This document shows positions 1-7,314 of a stretch of 24,275 nucleotides of DNA, piece after piece (the first letter of the stretch is position 1; the number at the start of each line of letters is the position of its first letter). The stretch comes from JAHDWY01 sp964632865. GTDB taxonomy: Bacteria; Hydrogenedentota; Hydrogenedentia; Hydrogenedentales; SLHB01. A program made the position numbers and the translations under genes. Location of the stretch: positions 1 through 24,275 of the forward strand of contig CAZWDH010000077.1 of assembly GCA_964632865.1 (NCBI GenBank), in the 5' to 3' direction. The notes under the pieces are model-generated. The model ran no database searches and had not been told where the DNA came from. It was given only the letters and a program-made list of their open reading frames with translations.

Positions 1-145
1 TCCCCCTTCAAAGGGGGAATCGCGCAGGACAGAATCCATCAACGCGCACGTCGTTATGAGCACTGTACGCCAGTCTCGGAAGATCTGAATCGCAACGCAA
101 AGCGTTGCGCAAAGTTCCCCCTTTGAAGGGGGATCAAGGGGGATG
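1..145. repeat. Inverted pair of 18-bp G/C-block palindromes with central hairpin
   Basis: Positions 1-18 read TCCCCCTTCAAAGGGGGA. Positions 116-133 are its exact reverse complement, and a partial third G block (AAGGGGGAT) follows at 137-145. Between them, 91-109 forms a perfect 8-bp hairpin (CGCAACGC, loop AAA, GCGTTGCG). No convincing gene lies in 1-210. The arrangement looks like a small non-coding palindromic repeat element just upstream of a secreted-protein gene. Whether the element continues left of the window cannot be seen. Confidence 0.6.
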
Positions 146-210
146 TTAAGAGTGCGGAGTAGTAATAGACATTCGCACGACATTTCCCCATGCAAAGGGG
201 AGAACGCTTC

Positions 211-1413
211 ATGACAGCCTTTTTACGTTTCCTTGTACTGGCTGGACTGTTAACCATCTCTGCGGCTGCGCAAGCGACTGCGGAAGACGCCTACACGCTC
301 GCGGCATATTACTTCCCCAATTACCATCCCGGCGATCCGCGGAATGACGAATGGCATGGCGCGGGGTGGACGGAGTGGGACTTGATGAAGCAGGCGGGGC
401 CGCGTTTTCCGGGCCACGCTCAGCCTAAGGTGCCGCTGTGGGGCTATGAGGACGAGTCGGACCCGGCGGTGATGGCGAAGAAGATCGACGCGGCCGCGGA
501 CCACGGGGTCGACGTCTTCATCTTCGACTGGTACTGGTATGAGGATGGCCCCTACCTGGACCGCGCGCTCGAGAAGGGATTCCTGAAAGCGCCCAACGCG
601 GAGCGGCTGAAGTTCTCGCTCATGTGGGCCAACCACGATTGGCTCGACATTCAACCCGCGAAGCGGATGAAACCGTACAACGTGCTCGCCGAGGGGAAGG
701 TTTCGCCTGAGGCCTTCACCGCGGCCACGGATCACATGATCGCGACCTATTTCGGCCACCCCTCGTACTGGCGCGTGAACGGCGGGTTGTACGTGTCCTT
801 TTACGACCTCTCCGAGTTACTGCTGACCTTCGGCAGCGTGGAAGCCACGCGCGACGGGCTGGACGATTTCCGCGCGCGGGTCCGCGCCGCGGGGCAGGGG
901 GAACTGCATCTCAACGCTGTCGTGTGGGGCCGGCAGGTATTGCCCAACGAGCAACCCGTGGAGAACGTGAACGAACTGCTCGACCAACTCGGGTTTGACA
1001 GCATCACGTCGTACGTGTGGCTGCATCACCAGCCCATGCCCGACTTCCCGAAGACCTCCTACGCGCGCATGCAGGAACTTTCCGCCCAGGACTACGTGAC
1101 CTTTACGGATCGCTACGAGTTGCCGTACTTCCCCAACGTGTCCATGGGCTGGGACCCGTCGCCGCGCACGGTGCAGACGGATGTCTACGAGAACCTCGGC
1201 TACCCCTTCACCCCCACGCTCGAAGGCAACACGCCGGAGGCATTCAAGAAGGCCCTGCAAGACGCCAAGGCCTTCCTCGACCAGGGCCGGACCACGCCCA
1301 GAATCCTCACCCTCAACGCCTGGAACGAATGGACCGAAGGCAGCTACCTCGAACCCGACACCGTCCACGGCATGGCCTACCTCGAAGCCATCCGCGAAGT
1401 GTTCGCGGAGTAG
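211..1413 (+). CDS. Secreted WbsX / glycoside hydrolase 99-like protein
   Basis: This 400-residue protein starts with a signal peptide (hydrophobic stretch at about residues 5-20, ending near AAAQATAED), so it is probably exported. The mature part matches the WbsX/GH99-like family: the early YYFPNYHPGD segment, W-rich EWHGAGWTEWD, FIFDWYWYEDGPYLD, MWANHDW, and the closing NAWNEWTEGSYLEPD signature. The family has a TIM-barrel fold and is linked to cell-surface polysaccharide biosynthesis or endo-mannan-type cleavage; the exact substrate cannot be read here. I chose the ATG at 211 rather than the one at 190 because an AGGGGAG ribosome site sits 8 nt upstream and the signal peptide then starts cleanly. 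A hairpin repeat begins 16 nt after the stop. The gene appears monocistronic. Confidence 0.82.
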   Translation: MTAFLRFLVLAGLLTISAAAQATAEDAYTLAAYYFPNYHPGDPRNDEWHGAGWTEWDLMKQAGPRFPGHAQPKVPLWGYEDESDPAVMAKKIDAAADHGVDVFIFDWYWYEDGPYLDRALEKGFLKAPNAERLKFSLMWANHDWLDIQPAKRMKPYNVLAEGKVSPEAFTAATDHMIATYFGHPSYWRVNGGLYVSFYDLSELLLTFGSVEATRDGLDDFRARVRAAGQGELHLNAVVWGRQVLPNEQPVENVNELLDQLGFDSITSYVWLHHQPMPDFPKTSYARMQELSAQDYVTFTDRYELPYFPNVSMGWDPSPRTVQTDVYENLGYPFTPTLEGNTPEAFKKALQDAKAFLDQGRTTPRILTLNAWNEWTEGSYLEPDTVHGMAYLEAIREVFAE

Positions 1414-1429
1414 ACGTCCGAACAAGGAG

Positions 1430-1449
1430 GGCGGGTTTTCCAACCCGCC
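1430..1449. repeat. Hairpin repeat, GGCGGGTT / AACCCGCC
   Basis: A perfect 8-bp stem (1430-1437 with 1442-1449) closes a TTCC loop. It lies 16 nt after the stop of the secreted-protein gene and could act as a transcription terminator, but no T-run follows. Its G-block, TTCC, C-block design resembles the other hairpins in this gap, so I treat it as a repeat first. Confidence 0.55.
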
Positions 1450-1584
1450 ACGCCAAGGGCCAACGATCCACGCAGCGACAGCCACGTACCGAGCGACCCG
1501 GGTAGCCCAACACGCCACCTTATTGCGTACTGCGACGCACCGCGCCAACTAAAATTCGCAGCACCCGTATGCGTGTAATTGCCA

Positions 1585-1641
1585 ATTGTGGTGCAGGCTA
1601 CCAGCCTACCTCCGGAGCAGGCTGGAAGCCTGCACCACAAT
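1585..1641. repeat. Long nested palindrome with 23-bp arms
   Basis: The left arm (1585-1607) and right arm (1619-1641) pair at 22 of 23 positions around an 11-nt centre (ACCTCCGGAGC), itself partly palindromic. Each arm also contains a smaller hairpin (AGGCTACCAGCCT and AGGCTGGAAGCCT), so the element can fold as one long stem or as a cruciform of two. This is typical of REP/MITE-like intergenic elements, not of a terminator. Confidence 0.7.
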
Positions 1642-1694
1642 CCGCGCCTGTTGCATCTAAGCGCAATCATTGAAACCATCCGATCAATCCGCGT

Positions 1695-1740
1695 CACGGG
1701 CTGGAAGCCCGTGATGGGGATCATGGGCAGGATGCCCATG
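1695..1740. repeat. Two tandem hairpin repeats
   Basis: Hairpin one is 1695-1713: CACGGGC, loop TGGAA, GCCCGTG. Hairpin two is 1722-1740: CATGGGCA, loop GGA, TGCCCATG. Both stems are perfect. The CTGGAAG core of the first also occurs in the right arm of the palindrome at 1619-1641, and the GGGC-AGGA-GCCC design of the second is echoed at 3850-3867. Confidence 0.65.
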
Positions 1741-1791
1741 GCACCTCGAATAGGTTTCCCCCCTAGGACGCTCTACGTATCCGGACAGGCG

Positions 1792-1800
1792 TGATATACT
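1792..1800 (+). promoter_or_regulatory. Extended -10 promoter for the ankyrin gene
   Basis: TG (1792-1793), one base, then TATACT (1795-1800) forms an extended -10 element. The -35 region (around TCTACG) is poor, as is common for extended -10 promoters. Transcription would start near 1807, giving a leader of about 75 nt before the ATG at 1882. Confidence 0.45.
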
Positions 1801-1881
1801 GGTGAGCGGCGGCGACCGTGTTTCCGCTCGAGACGTGGGCGAGGCGTCGCCGTTGGCCATTGCTTTAGGGGTGGAAAAGCG

Positions 1882-3810
1882 ATGTATGGCCCAGACTATC
1901 CGTCGGACGATTGGTTACTCGTATTCTTGCGCATGATCTCCTTGGGCTCATGGCCCAAACCACTCCTTTCAATCATATGGCTTTCCCCGCTTTGGGCATT
2001 TATCGCCATGTGGTCGCTCCAGTGGCACAACCGGCGTTGGTCCGAGGCAGTGGCCGCTGCTGCGCTCTATTGTCCCGGGATGATGTATGCACTTTTCGGA
2101 TTCGAGTTGGTATTTAACAGCTACGATCCCTTTGGTTCGTGGTTCTTCTTCTGGTATCACGTCACGGGAATTGCCATCTTCTTCTATGTCGCATTCTGGT
2201 TCTTCACGGGAATTGGCTTACTGATCTGGGTGGTTGATTTCCTGGTCCCTTGGAGGGATGGCGGCAAGCGCTCGTCGCGCGCTATAAAACGACTCCTAAT
2301 CTTCAACGCGCTACTCCTCTTGCTCACCTCCGGCGCTACTTACTATCTCCAAACATACAAAACGCTTGAGGACGCGGTCCGAGCTGGAGATGTTGCAATG
2401 ACGGAGCGCCGCCTTACATTTAATCTCTTGGGGGTTGGCCCGAACGATGGGTTCGTCCTTGCACTTTCCTCGGGCCCGGTTGGGAGAATGTCCCTTCTGC
2501 CGGCAGCAGTCAAAACCAACAACATTGAATTGGTGCGATTGAAGCTCGATCACGGAGCAAACGTAAACGTCAGTGCCCATTGGGATGGTGCCACTTCACC
2601 ACTGGCGCTCGCTAGTCGCCAATGCAATGAGGAAATCGTTCGATTGCTTCTGGATCACGGTGCCGACCCGAGCGAAGGATTGCACGCGGCCGCCGGGACG
2701 AAATGGGTAAGCACTGCAAACCGCACAAATCCGGACAGTCCGGAGTGTGGGTTGAATATCGTTGCACTGCTACTAGAGTACGGGGGAGAGCCAAATCAGG
2801 GATTGCACCCGGCGGCCTCGTCTAACCGACTCGACGTGCTCCAACTTCTAGTCGCTAAGGGGGCGGATGTGTATATACGGGACCAGTCAGGTAAGACTAT
2901 TCTCGACGTGGCGGTGGTTCGGAAAGCAACAGACGTCATCCAGTTCCTTGCCCAATATGAATTGCCCCTCACCGACCTTCATGGTTTTATCCTCACCGAT
3001 CAATTCGACGTGTTCAAGCAAGCCATCGAGACGGGATACGACGTGAACGCTCTTTATGATACGCCCTACGGCCAGCCAAACCCGGACTTATTGCTCAATC
3101 ATGCTGTAAGGTTGAGACGCGCCCCGTTTGTTGAATACTTGATGCAAAAGGGTGCGGAGCCGCTCTTGTTCTCTTCCGAGGCGCGTGAGACCGCGCAAAC
3201 ACCGCTACACGTTGCGGTGAGCTACGATGCCGTTGAAGAAGCAAGGATAATGATTCGATATGGCGTGGACGCGAATATTCCGAACGAAGATGGACTAACT
3301 CCCCTATACCTCGCTGCGGCGTGGGGCAGCCGCGAGATGGTCATGGTTCTTTTGGAGGCCGGTGCGAATGTGAATTCTGTGTCGCGATACAACCCGCGCG
3401 TCACACCACTCATAGAGACGCTAGATAAACCCAGACAGTTGGAAGTCGAACGTATCTTACTCGAACACGGCGCCGACCCAAACCTTGGCGGCTACCAGAA
3501 GCCATTGACGTATGCCGTCCATCATTTGAATGCGGAAGGCGCGCGCCTGCTCCTGGAATTCGGCGCCGAGCTGGACGGCGATCCCAAGGAGCCCGTCCTA
3601 CTCGATAAATTCAATGGGATGTACCGAATCAAATCGCCTGAGAGTGTTTCCCGAATGCTCAAGACAGCGGAAGTTCTCATTGACTTTGGCGCAGACCCAT
3701 TGGCGCAAGTTCCCGGTACCGGGCGAAGTGTCATCGAGGAAGCTGAGTACAGGGGGAACAACGAACTGGCTCAGTATTTGCGTTCGCGCCTCTCGCAGCC
3801 AAATCCCTGA
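1882..3810 (+). CDS. Membrane-anchored ankyrin-repeat protein
   Basis: This 642-residue protein has two parts. The first ~156 residues carry about four hydrophobic membrane segments (roughly 26-45, 55-78, 86-120 and 136-156), with a basic stretch WRDGGKRSSRAIKR before the last. From about residue 160 to the end there are ankyrin repeats, recognisable by recurring cores such as LVRLKLDHGANVN, IVRLLLDHGADPS, LLVAKGADVY, TPLHVAV, TPLYLAAAWG and LLLEFGAELD. Ankyrin repeats bind proteins; the layout implies a membrane-tethered binding surface on one side of the inner membrane, but the partner is unknown. A GGGGTGG ribosome site precedes the ATG. Base composition looks less G+C-rich than the neighbours, and the gene sits between repeat clusters, which fits acquisition by transfer. 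Confidence 0.85.
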   Translation: MYGPDYPSDDWLLVFLRMISLGSWPKPLLSIIWLSPLWAFIAMWSLQWHNRRWSEAVAAAALYCPGMMYALFGFELVFNSYDPFGSWFFFWYHVTGIAIFFYVAFWFFTGIGLLIWVVDFLVPWRDGGKRSSRAIKRLLIFNALLLLLTSGATYYLQTYKTLEDAVRAGDVAMTERRLTFNLLGVGPNDGFVLALSSGPVGRMSLLPAAVKTNNIELVRLKLDHGANVNVSAHWDGATSPLALASRQCNEEIVRLLLDHGADPSEGLHAAAGTKWVSTANRTNPDSPECGLNIVALLLEYGGEPNQGLHPAASSNRLDVLQLLVAKGADVYIRDQSGKTILDVAVVRKATDVIQFLAQYELPLTDLHGFILTDQFDVFKQAIETGYDVNALYDTPYGQPNPDLLLNHAVRLRRAPFVEYLMQKGAEPLLFSSEARETAQTPLHVAVSYDAVEEARIMIRYGVDANIPNEDGLTPLYLAAAWGSREMVMVLLEAGANVNSVSRYNPRVTPLIETLDKPRQLEVERILLEHGADPNLGGYQKPLTYAVHHLNAEGARLLLEFGAELDGDPKEPVLLDKFNGMYRIKSPESVSRMLKTAEVLIDFGADPLAQVPGTGRSVIEEAEYRGNNELAQYLRSRLSQPNP

Positions 3811-3849
3811 GTGGGATCGGTCGTTTCTCGCTCTGTTTGTGGCAGTATC

Positions 3850-3867
3850 TTGGGCGAGGACGCCCAA
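3850..3867. repeat. Hairpin repeat, TTGGGCG / CGCCCAA
   Basis: A perfect 7-bp stem (3850-3856 with 3861-3867) closes an AGGA loop, about 40 nt after the ankyrin gene stop. The AGGA centre inside GGGC/GCCC arms resembles the hairpin at 1722-1740. A terminator role is possible, but no T-run follows. Confidence 0.5.
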
Positions 3868-3882
3868 TCCACGCGAGGTCCC

Positions 3883-3945
3883 TTTCGAATTTTGGTCATT
3901 CGAATTTGTTTCGGATTTCGTGCTTCGGATTTCGAATTTGGTTTC
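3883..3945. repeat. Low-complexity TTTCGAATTT / TTTCGGATTT repeat
   Basis: Short units of the form TTTCGAATTT, GAATTTGTTTCGG, ATTTCG and TTTCGGATTT are strung together, making an A/T-richer patch that stands out from its surroundings. Elements of this type recur in intergenic regions of many environmental genomes (recalled knowledge, not checked). No coding potential is apparent in 3811-3982. Confidence 0.5.
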
Positions 3946-3982
3946 AGCGCTGCGACTTGAACTTATCGTCGATGATTTGCAG

Positions 3983-5257
3983 TCATTCCTCCCCGCCTTT
4001 CTGGATAGCTTCGGTGGCGGCGGAGATGCGGTCGGTCCAGAGTTTCCATTGTTCTTCCATGGCGCGGAGGAGGCCGGCCCATTGGGGGAACTCGTCGTCG
4101 CGGTCGCGGGGGGCGTCGAGTATGGCGGCGTTGTACACTTCGAGCGCTTTGTAGGCGCACTGTTTCACGGTGAATTCGGACGCCGTGGCGAAGGCGGACT
4201 TGGTTAGCGCCGCGCGTGTCTTTTTGTTCCGTGAAGCGACCCATTCCAAGCCTTCGACGAAAGTGGTCGCATATTCTTTGCGCACGAGGACGCCGTTCTC
4301 GCGGTCGCGCAGGACGTCGCACACGCCGAAGGCCTCCAACGCGACGACGGGCGTACCCGCGGCCATGGCCTCCACGAGCACCATGCCCTGGGTTTCGGAT
4401 TGGGATGCGAAAGCGAACACGTCCATCGCGTGGTACGAGTCGACAACCTTCTGCCCGTCGAGCGCGCCGGTCAGATGCGTGCGGTCCGCGACACCGGCGT
4501 CGGCGGTCATTTCGCCGATCGCTTCGCGCTCCGGCCCGTCCCCAACGACGAGTAGATGGGCTTGTTTTCGGCTTTGAAGGAAACCAATTGCGGCCTCAGT
4601 CAGGAAGCGCAGATTCTTCTCCGGCGCCAATCGGCCGAGGTGGCCGACAACGAAGGCCTCGTCCGGAATGCCGTGTTCGCGCCGGAAGGCCGCGCCGTCG
4701 CCGGAAGCGAATTGCTCCGTGTCCACGCCGGTGGGGATCACGGTGATGGGCGTATCCACGTCGTGATCGAGGAGCACCTCTTTCACGCTGCTGCTGGGGG
4801 CAATGACGTGATCGCAACGGCCCGCGTACACGGCGCACATCTCCCGCGCAAGGGCCTGCAAGACGTCCGCATCACCGGGCACGTAGTGGGTGTAGTGCTC
4901 GTACATGGTGTGGTGGGTGAAGACCAGCGGGAGCTGCCGGGACGCCGCCTGCCGCAACGCCACGTCACCCAGCAGGAACGGGTGATGGGAGTGGATGATG
5001 TCGGGCTCGAACTCGTCGAGGGCATTCTTCAGCAGAAGCGGTACCGGGAGGGCCACGGAGAAATCGCTGCCGTTGAAATTCTGAATCGCAGGTACCCGCA
5101 CAACGCCCGGTTCATTGTTCTTAGCGCCCTCAAATGTCGGCGCGACCACAAGGACATTGTGTCCGCTCTTGCGATACTCCTGGACGAATCGGTCGACGGA
5201 TTTCGCCACGCCGCCCAGCATGGGCAGGTAGGTGTTGGTGATCATGACGATATTCAC
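3983..5257 (-). CDS. GT4-family glycosyltransferase
   Basis: This retaining GT-B glycosyltransferase would transfer a sugar from a nucleotide donor to a lipid or glycan acceptor at the cytoplasmic face of the membrane. In the 424-residue protein the N-terminal acceptor domain begins NIVMITNTYLPMLGGVAKSV, with the glycine-rich GGVA loop. FTHHTMYEHY (about 113-122) and VIPTGVDTEQF (about 173-183) follow, then the donor domain with GRLAPEKNL and the E-x7-E motif (Glu288, Glu296 in SETQGMVLVEAMAAGTPVV). It most resembles the diacylglycerol glucosyltransferase / PimB-like branch; the substrate is uncertain. The start is the GTG at 5257, which has GAGGGG about 9 nt upstream and begins the conserved first strand; the longer open frame upstream looks non-conserved. 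It lies 97 nt downstream of the esterase gene on the same strand. Confidence 0.88.
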   Translation of the reverse strand: MNIVMITNTYLPMLGGVAKSVDRFVQEYRKSGHNVLVVAPTFEGAKNNEPGVVRVPAIQNFNGSDFSVALPVPLLLKNALDEFEPDIIHSHHPFLLGDVALRQAASRQLPLVFTHHTMYEHYTHYVPGDADVLQALAREMCAVYAGRCDHVIAPSSSVKEVLLDHDVDTPITVIPTGVDTEQFASGDGAAFRREHGIPDEAFVVGHLGRLAPEKNLRFLTEAAIGFLQSRKQAHLLVVGDGPEREAIGEMTADAGVADRTHLTGALDGQKVVDSYHAMDVFAFASQSETQGMVLVEAMAAGTPVVALEAFGVCDVLRDRENGVLVRKEYATTFVEGLEWVASRNKKTRAALTKSAFATASEFTVKQCAYKALEVYNAAILDAPRDRDDEFPQWAGLLRAMEEQWKLWTDRISAATEAIQKGGEE

Positions 5258-5326
5258 GTGCGGAAACCCCTCACTGAGTGATGCCACTATGCCTACCAAA
5301 AGAACCTGCGAGAGGAAGGGAAGATT

Positions 5327-5340
5327 CCTTCCGTGGAAGG
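5327..5340 (-). terminator. Short hairpin after the esterase gene
   Basis: CCTTCC, loop GT, GGAAGG forms a perfect 6-bp stem 14 nt past the esterase stop. No T-run follows on the minus strand, so it could equally be an mRNA-processing or Rho-related structure. Confidence 0.22.
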
Positions 5341-5354
5341 CGCGGCGGAAACCT

Positions 5355-6281
5355 TTACGGCATGTAGTCCCGCAGAAACTCCCAGGTGAGCCGTTCCAGG
5401 TTCTTGCCGCGGAGGCGGTAGTTCCAGGCGCTGTGGCCGAAGCCTTTGGCCTCGTAGAACTCGTTGGGCACGCCAAGAAGGTCGAGCAGGAAGTTCAAGC
5501 GCTCCGCCGCTTCGAAGGGCGTCAGGAACACATCGTCTTCATTGCCGTGCACGATCATGGTGGGCGGATCGCTCTTGTCCACGTCGGACAGCACGTGGTC
5601 CGCATTGCCCCAGAAATGGATGTAGGCGTTCACGCGCGCGGATTCGCCGGGGTTGTTGAACGCGGGAATCGGGAAGGACTGGCCGTCTGACGCGAGGTCG
5701 TCTGAATCGGTATACGCGACGCCTGCGCCGGCAATGGCGCCCGCCGATTCACCAAGAAAGGCGACGCGGTTCGGATCGACATTATACGAAGCCGCGTTCG
5801 CCCGCACGAAACGTACGGCCGCCTTGGCATCCACCGTCGCGGCATGGGCCGCGTCCGGCAGGAAAGAGGTCTCCCAATACAGGGGCGAGGGCGGAAAGTC
5901 GCCGATCAAGCGGTAGTCGATGGAGAACACGACGAAGCCGCGGTTCGCGAAGTACGAGGCCCACTCGACCATGCGTTCGTTGTCTTTGCCGTCCTCGAGA
6001 AAGCTGCCGCCGTGCATGAGGATTAATGCGCGACGCGGCGCCTTCGCTTCGTCCGTCGGCTCGTACACGTCGAGGTACAGGGTCTTCTCTTCCCAGGTCG
6101 TCTGTGCGGCCGTCGGCGAATAGTTCGCGACGGCATAAGGAACGTCGTACGTCACCTCAAAGGCATCAGAAGGCGTCCCGCCGTCGGGACAACCCGCGAG
6201 CAGCAATACCGCAACAACGGTGAAAGCGAAGCTAGCGACGCGGCGCGCCAAGGGTGAAAAGATAGTCAGGTTGTACTTCAT
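5355..6281 (-). CDS. Lipoprotein alpha/beta-hydrolase (esterase/lipase, BD-FAE type)
   Basis: This carboxylesterase-type hydrolase is probably anchored in the membrane as a lipoprotein: the first ~30 residues are a hydrophobic signal ending in a lipobox, LLLAGC, with the lipidated Cys at 31. In the mature 308-residue protein the oxyanion motif HGGS is at 90-93, the nucleophile Ser179 lies in GESAG, an acidic residue is at 249/250 in VHGNEDDVF, and His283 is in GFGHSAW, so the full triad is present. Family members cleave acyl or aryl esters of small substrates or acetylated sugars. The ATG at 6281 was chosen because AGGA lies 8 nt upstream and the signal peptide then begins MKYNL; ATG codons up to 12 codons upstream are alternatives. 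It is probably in an operon with the downstream GT4 gene. Confidence 0.85.
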   Translation of the reverse strand: MKYNLTIFSPLARRVASFAFTVVAVLLLAGCPDGGTPSDAFEVTYDVPYAVANYSPTAAQTTWEEKTLYLDVYEPTDEAKAPRRALILMHGGSFLEDGKDNERMVEWASYFANRGFVVFSIDYRLIGDFPPSPLYWETSFLPDAAHAATVDAKAAVRFVRANAASYNVDPNRVAFLGESAGAIAGAGVAYTDSDDLASDGQSFPIPAFNNPGESARVNAYIHFWGNADHVLSDVDKSDPPTMIVHGNEDDVFLTPFEAAERLNFLLDLLGVPNEFYEAKGFGHSAWNYRLRGKNLERLTWEFLRDYMP

Positions 6282-6557
6282 CGGCCACATCCTGCGTTCT
6301 GTTGATCCGACCCGCATCCATGCGGCCGGGTTTCGCTGACATGCGGAAACGATTATGCGCCAGAATGTTCCGCCTGTGGCGCATGTCGCACGAGCGAGGC
6401 TCCTACACCTTCATTGTACGCGGGAAAGCCGGATTTGGCCAAGGTGCTGCTGCAGGACTTGACACAACTCGCGCCACGTGTTGTGCTGAATGGGCGCGCG
6501 CCCAACCGTGCCGTCGCGGCCGCTGCGCACGAATCGCATGTTGGAAAGGAGCCACTT
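6282..6557. promoter_or_regulatory. Divergent promoter region
   Basis: This 276-bp gap separates the esterase (minus) from the isoaspartate methyltransferase (plus) and must hold both promoters. For the plus strand, a perfect TTGACA -35 is at 6459-6464, but the -10 at 17-nt spacing (TGTGCT) is poor. An imperfectly placed inverted repeat, CACAAC (6463-6468) with GTTGTG (6480-6485), overlaps this promoter and could be an operator. No gene is visible. Confidence 0.3.
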
Positions 6558-7307
6558 ATGAGAAGCGCTATTGCACCGTGTGCCGCATTGGTGTTTGCGA
6601 TGTCCGTACCCGCGCTCGCTCAGGATTCGCCCCGCTTCGTGGAAGCCCGCGAACGCATGGTGAAAGAAGATATCGCGAAAGATGGTTTCTTCGGCCGGCG
6701 CGGTGTGACCGACACGGCAGTCCTCGACGCCATGCGCGCCGTGCCGCGTCACGAGTTCGTGTCGGAATCGCAGCAGAATCAGGCGTATGCGGACACTCCG
6801 CTGCCGATTGGCCACGGCCAGACGATATCCCAACCCTATATCGTCGCGCTCATGACGGAGCTACTTGACGTCGATACCGATGACGTGGTGCTCGAAATCG
6901 GTACCGGTTCCGGCTATCAAGCGGCGGTACTCGCGGAGATTGTGGAAAAGGTCTACACGATTGAGATTGTCGAACCGTTGGCGACGTCCGCTAAGAAGCG
7001 TCTTGCCGATCTCGAGTACGACAACGCGGAAACGAAACATGGCGACGGCTACTTCGGTTGGAAAGAGCACGCGCCGTTCGATGGGATTGTCGTTACCGCG
7101 GCGGCGAGTCACATCCCGCCACCACTTGTGGAACAACTCAAACCCGGCGCCCGCATGGTCATCCCCGTCGGGCCGCCCTTCGGCAATCAGCAACTGTTTC
7201 TACTGGAAAAGAACGCCGACGGAACGGTCACGCAGCGCAGCGTGCTCGCGGTGCGATTTGTCCCGCTCACGCGCGGTGAGGCGGCGGAGGACGAAAGCAG
7301 CGAATAG
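6558..7307 (+). CDS. pcm: Protein-L-isoaspartate O-methyltransferase with signal peptide
   Basis: PCM methylates the alpha-carboxyl of isoaspartyl residues using S-adenosylmethionine, starting their repair. The 249-residue protein shows the family hallmarks: RAVPRHEFV, the substrate-binding LPIGHGQTISQPYIVALM stretch, the SAM loop EIGTGSGYQAA and the late VIPVGPPFGNQQL strand. Unlike the usual ~210-residue cytoplasmic enzyme, it opens with a classic signal peptide (MRSAIAPCAA to VPALA, cleavage before QDSP), suggesting export to the periplasm. The start is well supported: AAAGGAG lies 6 nt upstream of the ATG. The gene converges on the PAS/CxxC gene with a gap of 7 nt. How SAM would reach the periplasm is unclear. 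Confidence 0.88.
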   Translation: MRSAIAPCAALVFAMSVPALAQDSPRFVEARERMVKEDIAKDGFFGRRGVTDTAVLDAMRAVPRHEFVSESQQNQAYADTPLPIGHGQTISQPYIVALMTELLDVDTDDVVLEIGTGSGYQAAVLAEIVEKVYTIEIVEPLATSAKKRLADLEYDNAETKHGDGYFGWKEHAPFDGIVVTAAASHIPPPLVEQLKPGARMVIPVGPPFGNQQLFLLEKNADGTVTQRSVLAVRFVPLTRGEAAEDESSE

Positions 7308-7314
7308 CCGGCTA

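Larger units (their letters stand above)
1414..1881. other. Repeat-rich intergenic region
   Basis: I see no credible gene in these 468 bp: the short open frames have no ribosome site and no recognisable protein. The region holds four separate hairpin repeats (listed individually) and, near its right end, a promoter for the ankyrin gene. Confidence 0.7.

Noticed and set aside
817..1548. Minus-strand open frame opposite the GH99-like gene
   Set aside because: Shadow of the secreted protein, with no start signal and no domain.
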